From: Toxotes chatareus
Lineage: Eukaryota; Chordata; Actinopteri; Toxotidae
Assembly: GCA_016801885.1 (NCBI GenBank)
Contig: JAFBJY010000418.1
Span: forward strand, 18,673 to 82,672
DNA length: 64,000 nucleotides
Reading direction: 5' to 3'
The position numbers and the translations under genes were made by a program. Below are positions 46,945 through 56,819 of this stretch, in pieces. Every line of letters begins with the position of its first letter. Positions within the stretch are counted from its first letter, which is position 1. The notes under the pieces were generated by a model. The model did no database searches. It was not told where the DNA came from and saw only the letters and a list, made by a program, of their open reading frames with translations.

Positions 46945-49700
46945 AATTCAATTTTTTATTTATATAGCGCCTTCCACAATCAAAATTGTCTCAAAGCGCT
47001 TTACAGAGACCCAGAGCCTGACCCCAGAGCAAGCACTTAAGGAGACAGTGGCAAGGAAAAACTCCCTTTGAACAGGAAGAAACCTTGAGCAGAACCTGGT
47101 TCATATGGGGGACCCTCCTGCTGATGGCTGGGCTGGGTGAAAGGAGGAAAAGGAGGAAGATAGGACAGCTAGGAATGGAGGAGAGGGGGAGAAGGACATG
47201 CAGCATAATACAAACAGGGTTGGCAATGGACAATGTTAGAGGGCCAGCATTTAGATTACAGTTAGTGAACAGTTAGTGGATACTGTGTGCTCAGCAGATT
47301 ACAGTTATGATAGGAAACAGAGCACAGAAGCAAAAAACTGTCATAATTGGTAATTATTTACATTCTGCATAGAATATTAATCCAAAATGTATCTGTAGCA
47401 GAGTGGAACATTAAACATGTGTTAGAAATGGATCATTGTAGACAATAAACAGCAGCAGGTGGGTGGAGCCAGGACCAATCCTTAACTGTAACAGTGTCTA
47501 TAGAAATAATTGTGACTAACTATAGGTTTAGTCATAAGCTTCTAGGACTGTAACTACAACTAATTATAAGCTTTATCAAACAAGAAGGTTTTAAGCTTCG
47601 CTTTTAAAATTAGAGAGGGTGTCTGCTCTGAACCCAAACCTGGAAGTTGGTTCCATAGGAGAGGGGCCTGATAGCTAAAGGCTCGGCCTCCCATTCTACT
47701 TTTAGAGATTTTGGGAACCATAAGCAAACCTGCATTCTGGGAACGGGCAATCTTGTTGTTGGGATGATATGGTACTATCAGCTCTTTTGAGATATGAAAG
47801 AGCCTGGCCATTGAGGGCCTTATATGTAAGGAGAGAGATTTTAAAATCAATTCTGGATTTTTACAGGAAGCCAAATGAAGAGAAGTTAGTACAGGGTAAT
47901 GTGATCTCTCTTGTAATTTCAGTCAGTACTCTACGCTGCAGCATTTTGGATCAGCTGATGCTTTTTAGAGAGTTAACTGGACATCCTGATAATGAGAATT
48001 ACAGTGATCCAGCCTAGAAGTAACCAAAAGCATGGACTAATTTTTCAGCATCACTCTGCGAACAGAATGTTCCTAATCTTACTGATATTACTTGAGGTGA
48101 AAGAAAGCAGTCCTAGAGACTTGTTTATATGTGAGTTAAGGACAGGATCTCGACCAAATAATAAATATAAGGTTTCTCTCAGCAGTGCATTGGAGGCCAA
48201 ATTAATGCCATCCAGAGTAAACTATATGATTAGAATGGCTATTACTTGAGGAATTGTTTGGACCAAATTTAATAACAACTCCTCAGTTTTATTGAATTGA
48301 AGAAGAAAGTTACAGGTCATCGGGCTTTTGGTATTATGTCTTTAAGACATCCCCCTGAAGTGTGGTTAGCTGATCTGTTTACGTCTGTTTCATAAGATAA
48401 ATATAGCTGGGTATCATCCGCATACCTTAACGGAAATTTTATTCCATGCTTCCTGATAATATTGCCTAGGGAAAGCATGTATAAGATGAACAATATCGGT
48501 CCAAGCACAGAAACCTGTGGAACTCCATGACTTACTCTGAACATATATGGAGGACTCATCATTAACTTGAACAAACTGGTATCTATCTGATAGATATATG
48601 ATTTAAACCAGCCCTAGTGCTGTTCCTTTAATCCAATAACATGTTCCAATCTATCCAATAGGATATTATGATCAATAATTGTCATCAAATGCAGCACTAA
48701 GATCTAGCAGGACAAGTATAGAGAGATGAGTCCATTGTCTGAACTTTCACCAGTGCTGTTTCTGTGCTATGATGAACTCTAAATCCTGACTGAAAGACTT
48801 CAAACAAACCGCTCCTATGCAGATGGTCACACAACTGAGTTGCAACAGCCTTTTCAGAATTTTAGAAGTAAAGGGAGATTGGATATAGGTCTATAGTTTG
48901 CCAAAATGCCAGAGTCCAGAGAAGGCTTTTAAGTAAAGGTTTGATAACTGCAACCTTAAAAGCCTGTAGAACATATCCTGTTCCCCAAAGAGATTTATCT
49001 GAGTCCCTAATATGGAAGTGCCAATCAAAGGCAACACATCTTTAAGAAGTCTGGTTGGGATAGGATCCAAAAGACATGTTGATGGATTTAGATTTAGAAA
49101 CTATTGAAGACAACTCAGCGAGGTCTATGGGAGAGAAAACTGTCTAACGACAAATCAGGACTGGCAGACATTTCTAAAGTTACTGTTCTTGATACACCCA
49201 CATCATTAACAGGTGTAGGCAGGATAAGATGGATTCTATTTCTCTAATATCTAGAGGAATGCATAGTTCAACAAAAAGCAAGGACTCTTTATTCAGCCTG
49301 GCTACAGTGCTGAAAAGAAACCTAGGGTTGTTCTTGTTTTCCCTCTATTAATGATGAATAATAGGCAGTTCTTGCCTTGCAGAAGAGCTTATTTACTTGT
49401 TCTGAAGCTGTCTTTCCAGGCTAGGCGGAATTCCTCTAAATTAGTGGATAACAACTTCCTTTCCAGCACAAATGATATCTGCTTTAAAAATGTAACGATT
49501 TGTGAATCATACCACCATGGAGCCAGCTTCCTCCTGATTAATGACTTTCTTTTTCAGAGGGCAGCAGAGTCAAGGGTGAAGGGTCAAATGTGAGTTAGAG
49601 ACTCAGCTTAATTACAAAAATAACTAAAGGACTGGGGTCGCATTTCTGGGGCCAGAGTAGGTGACGCCGATTTATATATTTAAAACTGCTGGCCAAAGAT
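46945..49700 (-). mobile_element. L2-group LINE, 3' two-thirds, decayed
   Basis: Minus-strand element whose 3' end at 46945-46975 reads, inverted, as TATATAAATAAA followed by TTGAATTGAAT. The RT follows upstream (listed separately). The part at 49060-49600 has no open frame, but its ordered landmarks (CACCACCATGGAGCC on the plus strand and others) are those of the linker between endonuclease and RT in this fish family. The 5' boundary near 49700 is approximate; a plus-strand L2 begins soon after, so the two stand head to head. Confidence 0.78.
47560..48930 (-). pseudogene. L2 reverse transcriptase, decayed
   Basis: In reading order: ANYRPISNLP-like sequence near 48880-48910, LLDLSAAFD near 48690-48715 with a following indel, GVPQVSVLGPILFILYML (48455-48520), the catalytic YADDTQLYLS with YADD at 48413-48424, and the C-terminal domain ELIVPYHPN, RSQNAGLL, SRMGGRAFSYQAPLLWNQL and LKTFLFDKAY (47560-47780). 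A Gly-to-Val change in the PQGS box (PQVS), several indels and stop codons show that it is dead. The YADD aspartates remain. Order and wording of the motifs fit L2/CR1-group RTs of fish. Confidence 0.87.
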
Positions 49701-49849
49701 ACACGTAGATTTGGTAAGATTGTTATTCACGCCGTATGTGATGACACTCGATCATGCTAATCTGAGGTCAATAAAATTAATGTGAAATCGATTGTGTAAC
49801 AATACCTAAACAATGCTCTTGACTCCGAAGTTTTCTACTCTGGGCGCCC

Positions 49850-50922
49850 GTCTGACGGACGACTAGTGATGATATGTCATCATTTCCGTCTGATGGCTGG
49901 GGTGTCCAGCAAGCGGCTGATAATATTCTATAGACAACTGGAAAAACTTTTTGGGAAAAGCTGATACCAGTTAGGAGCCAGCATCTATCCCACTTTTGGC
50001 TAGTTCAGCTCTCATATCTAGAAATATGGCAGATTTAATAGACAATCAAAAGTCAAGACAATTCCAGAGCTGAGACCAGGAGGCAGAGTTGCAGTCCTCC
50101 ATGATTACCATCATTCCAACAATTCTTTTTATCCTATAGAGACTGTCTGCTCCCGTCCAACAAAAAGTGAATAAACCAAAAAGGCATTTATTTTAGGGCG
50201 TTATTCACTTAAAAATCTCAAAAAAATTAATACTATCAAATTGTCTGAAGCTAAAACACCTACAATTAGATGTGGGCTATTAAACTTTAGATCTCTCTTA
50301 TCTAAATCTCTGTTAGTAAATAATTTGATAATGGAGTATCCGCATTCAGATTCATTTATTCTGTCTTACTGAGACCTGGCTGCAGGGGAAGTATATGTCA
50401 GTCTAAATGAGTCAAGCCCTGCCAGTCATTATAAATTATCACATTCCTCAGGAGGGCTGGGCGAGGGAGGAGGAGTGGTGGCAATTCTACTCACTCAAGT
50501 TAATTAATTAATCCCCAGACCTAAGCCTGAAGCTAAGCATTTGAAAACCTTACCTCAGCCTCTCACATCCAAATTGGAAGACCTGGAAAACCAGTCCTAT
50601 TTGCTTGTGGTGTATCATCCACCTGCTGCCCAATAAGGTTTACTGAGTTTTTTGTCTGAATTCACTGAATTTTTTATCTGATTTAGTGCTTGTTATGGAT
50701 AAAGCAATTATAGTGGGTGACTTTTTATTCATGTAGATACTGACAATGACAGCCTTAAGACTGCATTATATTCAGTATTAGACTCAATTGGCTTTCTTTC
50801 AAAATGTTAACAAACCAACTCAGTTTTAATCACACCCTTGATCTTGTACTCACTACAGATAAAGCAATTTAGTGGGTGACTTTAATATTCATATAGATAG
50901 CCACAATGGCAGCCGCCTTTAA
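49850..50922 (+). mobile_element. L2-group LINE, 5' part (left of piggyBac insertion)
   Basis: Plus-strand LINE whose leader includes GAGACTGTCTGCTCCCGTCC near 50137-50160. The endonuclease follows, with GLLNFRSLLSKSLLVN near 50270-50330, a SxETWLQ-like box near 50370-50385 (a stop replaces one residue), SGGLGEGGGVVAI near 50450-50490, and VGDF near 50717-50728. The element stops at TTAA 50919-50922, where a piggyBac is inserted, and resumes at 54436. A stretch with GATAAAGCAATT and GTGGGTGACTTT is present twice, at 50697-50755 and 50860-50920. Confidence 0.8.
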
Positions 50923-50997
50923 CCCTTTGTGTGGTGATCATATTTTTTGTTACTCAGCCAGTGTTCATGGAAGTCTAGTGGACCTTGCTGCATTTTT

Positions 50998-52161
50998 ACA
51001 CTACTCACAATAAGTTAGGGATTTTGTGAGAGACTCAGTGGATGTCATGCATACACGGCGCTTTGTTTCACTTCAGAGAATTTTGGGATAGGGGAGGCAA
51101 TTGTATTGGGGTGATAGACACACCTCATTTTGTGTTTTCCACGTAATGGTCTCTACTGTGTACAGTGTGCCTTACATATTGGGGCCAATACCAAAAAATA
51201 CTAAAAGACAAACCCTTTCAATGTGGCATCAATTTCCAACATTTTTGTTCAGTATAAAAGCTGGTAATACCAGTAAGTCATCTTCAAGATCATCATTCAA
51301 ACAGCCATGAACACCACGTCACTTAACAGATGAGTAGCGCCACCTGGCCACCATGCGCATGCCGAATTAGGTGGCAGGCAGTCAGATATTTGTTTCAGGA
51401 ACAATTGTGTCTCAAGTGTCATCAGCAGACTTCTATCAGGAACCTGAAATGCTGGCAGAGCTCATGACAGACTCCAGGGTGGGGAGCCCCATAAGTGATA
51501 GACCACAGCGATGACCAGTACCCTATATGACCTATACACTCAGACATCGTTATGCAACCGCCACACAGCTGCAGATCCGCTTATTTGAGAAGTGAGGGGG
51601 TACTTAGGGTTTCCAGATAAACCATTAGTGAACAGACTTCCAATTGCTTTGGCTTGATACCCAGGCGACCGTTGGGAGACTCCACTGATACCAAAAACAC
51701 CGCCATGAACGTTTGGCGTGGGCACAAGACCGCCTTGACCTGGACAATGCAGCAGTAGTCTACCGTCCTGTTCATACTGATGAGTGTTGGGTCACCTTGC
51801 ACAGAAATTATGGTCAACAAAGCTACAGGTAGAAGCGACATGCTGAGGTCAACCACGGTCCCCAGGGTTCGCTTTGAACGGAGAGATGGCTCAGTCTGCC
51901 GCGTTCTTACTCAAGGACATCATAGAGACCCATCATCATCCCCAATTCTGCCAGCACACCCCCAACTTTCTGTTCATGGATGATGATGCTCCACCACGCC
52001 GATGCCAGTATTATCACAGCTTGACTTCAGAAGTGGTGCCTCATTTGTTATGGCCAGCAATGTCCGGCCTGAACCCCATAGAACCGTCTGGGATAGCTGA
52101 AGCAGAGACTGGATGATAAACCCACCCACGTGGCGTTGCTGTCAGCTGTCATTGCAGCAAC
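50998..52161 (+). mobile_element. Tc1-type transposon, decayed
   Basis: Begins at a TA (50997-50998) with CACTACTCACAATAAGTTAGGGAT, an end sequence of a known fish Tc1-type family. The transposase is on the plus strand (listed separately). The 3' inverted end was not found before the hAT MITE at 52162 nor clearly after it. The element sits inside the piggyBac. Confidence 0.75.
51307..52116 (+). pseudogene. Tc1 transposase, decayed
   Basis: An ATG at 51307 opens MNTTSLNR followed by a stop. The recognition region is barely readable. The DDE core is clear in pieces: a VVYRPVHTDECWVTLHRN block with the first catalytic Asp in HTDE at 51773-51784, then FLFMDDDAPPRR near 51970-52005 (normally LMHDNARPH, second Asp), and WPAMSGLNPIE with LNPIE at 52069-52083 (normally SPDLNPIE). 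The third catalytic residue region follows as SGIAEAE. Several stops and frame changes show it is not functional. Tc1 transposases cut and paste at TA sites. Confidence 0.83.
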
Positions 52162-52782
52162 TAGGGATGCACCGAAATGAAAATTCTTGGCTGAAACCAA
52201 AAATCGAAAATGAGGAAACCAAGGCTGAAAACCGAAACACCGAAAGAAATTATTATGCCAATTATTAGAACCATTGCATTTATGGCTATGACTGTGTACT
52301 AACCTCACGAAAATTGCAAGACATTGCGATTACATAAATTAATATGAATGTTTCAAAGAATAAATCAATTTAAACAAGACTGTAAAATTAAATATGTTCT
52401 CTCATAAAAACACAAAGTGCATATAAGTCAAGTGCATTTTAAAATTTTCGCTGTAGGCCTACAACATACATACATACATACAATAGTGTATCAAAACAAA
52501 GATTGCCATAGTCCATATGTTAACCGTAGGCCTTTAACAACAACAAATGCACCAGGAATTGCAGCGCATGTTTTAAACTTCCTTGCCTTTAAAAAAACAT
52601 CCGCCACAGACATGGAGGGTGTTTCGGAGGGATTTTTTCTTTTCTGTGCTGCATTCCTCTCATATTCAGCACAGCGATCGAGATGTTTGGATTCAGGTGA
52701 TAAATAAACCTGGCGTGGAGAAATTCTTTGCAGATGCACCCCTCTTGAAAATTTTCAGTGGCAGAATATTGGTGCATCCCTA
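52162..52782. mobile_element. hAT MITE with TAGGGATGCACC ends
   Basis: Perfect 12-base inverted ends TAGGGATGCACC at 52162-52173 and 52771-52782. The left flank continues with GAAATGAAAATTCTTGGC, typical of a widespread fish hAT family. No transposase. The expected 8-base target duplication is not convincing. It contains a CATA tetranucleotide run at about 52464-52483 and lies within or beside the Tc1 element. Confidence 0.8.
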
Positions 52783-53229
52783 CTACTGACATTGTCAATT
52801 TTTGTTATTTGAGAACTTATCCTTGTTATTGTCTAAATTTTTGGGATAATAAATATTAAACTAATGAAAATGGTGTTTCTTCTCATTCAATATTAGTAAT
52901 ATCAAAGGAACTTTACTTATTTCATTAAATTCAGACCAAATAGAGCACTCATGTAAATAACAATATCGTAACTTATTGTAGTAGTATAATTCCAACACAA
53001 ACAATTTTATGTAAAATACTCAATAGATATTTGCTTCATCATCAGTACAAGCTTAATATAAAACAGGCATATATGGTTAATATTTGCCCTTTACCTTTGT
53101 TAGATCACATATAAATTAAAGTGTTGTTTGTTTTTGTTTCACTAAAGAGTACTAAAAAGAAAAATCTGTTATAATCAACATATTACTGTATTGTGCTGCA
53201 TATGTACTTCTTAAGCTTGATAGTATGTA
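52783..53229. other. AT-rich piggyBac interior, nothing else recognised
   Basis: AT-rich sequence between the hAT MITE and the readable piggyBac transposase. It may include the unrecognised 3' end of the Tc1 element and the 3' untranslated part of the piggyBac. Confidence 0.45.
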
Positions 53230-54240
53230 TATTGTTTTTTCTGGGTCCACACGCTTATAGGGCTTCTTTTTTGTTGTTTGCTGGCTGCAACCTAGAATAA
53301 TGAAAAAGATCTCCTGTTTTGATGCTCCTGGACACAGATTATCCCATCCCTATTCAGTGTACCTATAGGTACCTCATTCTTGCCTTTCTTTAACAAGCAT
53401 AGGATACCAGGGGCGGGTTTGGGCCTGTACACAAACTTGGAAGAATTGACAGGCCTGTTCTTTTTGTAGTCGTGCTTGATTGGGGGTGGGAGCTCAGACT
53501 TGTCTTTCAGTATTGTTCCCACCATGGTCAGCTTCCTCTTTAGGGAGCCTTCCTATTTCCCCAGCTTAAAGTAGGTAAAAAAACTGTTGCATGTGATGTT
53601 GTGTCCACTGGAGTCCCTTGAGTCATGTCCAGGACAACTCAAACGATTTTCTCAGGGGCTCCTCCATCAGGTTTTCCTGTGTAGACTTGTGAGTCTTTAA
53701 TCACCCAGTTAGCTCATTTGGTAGAGCATGAGACTCAGTCTTTCCAGGGTCGTGGGTTTGAACCCCACTCTCCAGGCAGCACCTCCTCTATGGGCCCACC
53801 ACCCGTGGGAGGTGCCATAGACTTTTTGGTGCATTGTGGTCTGGGCAGCAGTAGCTCCCGTGACCTGGGCCTGACCCAGATAAGCAGCAGATGATGACAT
53901 GACATGATTTGTAAGTTCCAAGCATATGAGTAAAGTGCCATCACAGGCAGTCCAGATTCTTATAAAACATTGTGCAGGTTTAGATGGTATATACTGCCAT
54001 AAAGAGGCAGCAGCCCCTGCAAACAGCTGCTCATCAATGGTGACATTAGGCCATGGTTGTACAACAGGGTGAGGCGTAACGACCTGTTCCCAAACTGTCC
54101 TGATGGCAAATCTAGCTTGAGCAGACACACAAAACTCACGCACACACCAGCAGCAGACCCAGACAGGTGGAGGACAGAGTGATGGTACACAGGACCTACA
54201 ATTTCACACTTTCATTAGCCCCCGGTCCAGAGGACCCTGA
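53230..54240 (-). pseudogene. piggyBac transposase (PGBD-type), disrupted by a SINE
   Basis: piggyBac transposases use a DDD catalytic triad and leave no footprint at TTAA. In reading order on the minus strand: FAIRTVWEQ (about 54090-54115), PNVTIDEQLF with the first catalytic Asp near 54033-54035, WQYIPSKPA and IRIWTACD (53950-54000), SYAWNLQ (about 53910-53930), then the SINE, then QVYTGKPDGGAPEKI (53650-53690), a VVLDM block with a second Asp (about 53620-53640), TMVGTILKDKSELPP (53480-53530) and LLKKGKNEVPIGTL (53360-53400). Frameshifts occur before the SINE and near 53560. The C-terminal cysteine-rich end is not visible. Confidence 0.87.
53694..53905 (+). mobile_element. tRNA-Lys-derived SINE inside the piggyBac transposase
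   Basis: The head reads CCCAGTTAGCTCATTTGGTA then GAGCATGAGACTC and AGGGTCGTGGGTTTGAACC, close to tRNA-Lys(CTT) with boxes A and B of a Pol III promoter, but the anticodon arm is rearranged. A 130-base body follows. Flanks GACTTGTGAG (53684-53693) and GATTTGTAAG (53906-53915) are a 10-base duplication with two mismatches. It splits the piggyBac coding sequence between SYAWNLQ and VYTGK. Related copies lie at 26914-27076 and 30540-30737. Confidence 0.87.
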
Positions 54241-54435
54241 ACACCCCTGTAAGTAATATAAATGTGTAAGGGAGGCCTACAGTGTGTAGTCATTGCAGAT
54301 GTGTTCTTCTACCACAGAAAGTAAAATGAGCCAAGGCCAATGAAGTCTGAGTTTGAAAAAACAATTAATTGTATCATTTTCTTTTTGATAAAAACTGAAA
54401 ATGGGTCCCACAAACCTGTAGCCACCATATAAGGG

Positions 54436-54848
54436 TTAAAACTGCATTCTATTCAATATTAGACTCAATTGGCTTCTTGCAAAACCAAACCCTAGCCAAA
54501 CCAACTCACTGTTTTAACCACACTCTTGATCTTGTACTCGACTTATGGCACAGAAGCTGAATATTTGACAGTGTTCCTCAAGAACCCTCTTTTATCCATC
54601 ATTCTTTAGTAACATTTGAATTTACAACAATGCACCGCAAAACATCTGGGGAATAAGAGTGCTTCTGTAGATATTTGTCAAGCATTTTAGCAAATTATAG
54701 ACCTATGTCCAACCTCCCCTTTACTTTTAAATTTCTTGAAAAAGCTGTTGCAACTCAGTTGTGTGACCATCTGCATAGGAACGGTTTGTTTGAAGTTTTT
54801 CAGTCAGGATTTAGAGTACATCATAGCACAGAAACAGCACTGGTAAAC
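54436..54848 (+). mobile_element. L2-group LINE, continuation right of the piggyBac
   Basis: Continues the L2 of 49850-50922. It reads CTGCATTCTATTCAATATTA, then a LDLVLDLW-like end of the endonuclease near 54530-54560, and the RT start ILANYRPMSNLPFTFKFLEK, CDHLHRNGLFEVFQSGFR and HHSTETALV (54675-54848). The element then breaks off. The piece at 2985-3830 begins at almost exactly the same point of the family sequence. Confidence 0.83.
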
Positions 54849-56819
54849 ACAAAACAAATACCAAGCACAATCCATGCAATTACACACCTTGGTTTAGTTA
54901 TCTTCTTCTTCTTGGTTTAGTGCCAGAATTCTATTCAGATATCTGACATCGATTTCCACAGCTGCCAGTGTATCAATGTCTGGTTTCAGGTCCTGTAAAG
55001 GGGTAATCCATTGGAGAACAGCATGGAGGTTCATCATCAGTGAGGTGTGATCTGTGCTTGTTTTGTTAGAATTCGTATATGGAAAGCTTGTCTATTTCAC
55101 ACAGATGGGGTGCTTCCCTGACTCCATCCCAAAAGGTATTTGGGTGCAAGCGCCCAGAGCGTCCCAGAGTAGTGAAAAGGATTGGTAAAGATGTCAAAAG
55201 CCAGACTGCTGTATGCTAAAGTCAGAAAAGCGCGAGTCAAACTCGATCTTTGTATTCCAATTTGGTTGTCAGCCTGAGCACATATGAAAAAGAATCTCTC
55301 TAAAAGGAAGTATGGGCTGACATTACTCTGACAAACAGGAAAGTGGACAAGATTGTGTCCTGTTTCACCTTCGCATCCTAGGTCAAATTTACATTTTGGA
55401 AAGCTGGAAATCGTGTCGAACATCTGTATTGATGACTTTGTTTGAGTCCTGGCTTCTTCTAGTTCAGTTGATGCGAGATATGATTATGTCACACAACGCA
55501 TACCAAAGTCACATGCACTTTGGATCCGACAATTTGAGACAAGGAGTTCCCTTACTCTACATAAAGAAGAACAATATGCCACAGAATCAAGTAATCGGCA
55601 AGGACTTTGCTCCTCTCCAATACATACAAATCGCTTGTCCGTGCTCCAAACCCACATCAGCAAAACATTCCAGACATAATTGAATTTAATTACCTTCAAA
55701 TAAGTTCCTGTAACTTTCCACTTGTTAGTCACAATATCATCCTTCATTGCCCACAAAAGCTGATTTGGTTAATGCAATCGTTATCAGAAGCGTGACAGTT
55801 CATTTTTCTTGTCTCATCAATAGTTGTGTTTGAGATTTTATAGTTCATATTTCTGATCCGCTCGTTGTTTCTTTGATAATTGGCATTTTAAAAGTCTGTA
55901 ACTGGTGGGGACACACCTGCTCCACAGACCTTCAAACATACACTGCTTTAAAAGCCTCCCTCTGAAAAGAAAAAACTTGCAGGCGTGATTTCTTCAACCA
56001 CAATGTCATCTAACTTTCACTGCATTGTTTTTGGCTGTAGTTTTGAGAACACACTCTGCTCTGACGACATGTGGTTACATACAATTCTTGAGCAATTTGT
56101 GCTTTTCTTGAAGATAGCTTTGGGTGTAGCTCTCTGTTTGATTGTCAGAAGAGTAAGCATAGTTGCGCTCTTTGACAACCAACAATGCCTCATAATTTAC
56201 ACAAAAGAACATACCGATCTCTCCTAGAAGCACAAACGCGTATTAAACCTTCCATTCTGCTTGAGCAATTCTTCCATCTGCTTATCAACTTTTCTCTTCA
56301 TAGACATTTTGGAGATCATTGGTATTTCTCAATTCCACCCTTGCCATGATGTGGAAACACTGCCGATGTAACGTAGTAATTGGTCACTTAGCCAGGTATC
56401 TGGTAAACAAGCATTGTAGGAAATGTAGTTTCCGGTCAGGCGGGCGCTCAGACCTTTAAAAATCTCTGCGTGGGCCCACGTGAAAATGGTAATGGTGGCC
56501 CACGATTCAGCCCGTGATGAATATATTCTCTGGCCAAACAATAATGTGGACAAGCTGCAGGAAACATTATTAACCACTTGCGGATATAGGAGCCTGCATC
56601 AGTGCTGCTTTCACGAAGCTTGACCAGCAATAATGACGGTGATGACAGCTGCACCTTGTTGATTTGCCCCAGATCGACTCAACTGGGGCCTGGGCGCATA
56701 CCAGGAAGCAACATGCGGAGGTGTGGCTGTTTCTCACGTATCAAACACTGCGCTGAGTGCTCACTGATGCGTGGGTGGGAAGGAACGCTGTGCAAAGCCA
56801 GGCGCCATTGAGCTTCTGG
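54849..56819. other. Unassigned region
   Basis: Two open frames of about 80-110 codons (minus 55097-55423, plus 55396-55683) and a plus frame at 55985-56227 have no motif I recognise. The minus frame at 55097-55423 has several cysteines and histidines (KCKFDLGCEGETGH) but not in a spacing I can name. The GC content and mixed short repeats suggest decayed transposon sequence. Confidence 0.45.

Larger units (their letters stand above)
50923..54435 (-). mobile_element. piggyBac element with TTAA target duplication, multiply interrupted
   Basis: The left end is TTAA (50919-50922) then CCCTTTGTGTGGTG; the right end is CCACCATATAAGGG then TTAA (54436-54439). The ends are inverted relative to each other, and removing the 3.5 kb joins two halves of one L2 at continuous family sequence. 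The transposase is on the minus strand (53230-54240). Inside are a Tc1 element, a hAT MITE and a SINE, which are therefore younger. A second, damaged copy lies at 26845-27530. Confidence 0.87.

Noticed and set aside
53701..53770. A functional tRNA-Lys gene
   Set aside because: Boxes A and B are present, but the anticodon arm is rearranged and the sequence continues into a SINE body with target duplication.
55985..56227. Plus-strand frame starting MSSNFHCIVFGCSFENTLC, considered as a THAP-type zinc finger
   Set aside because: Only the first cysteines suggest it; the rest of the C2CH signature and the conserved proline and tryptophan positions are not found.
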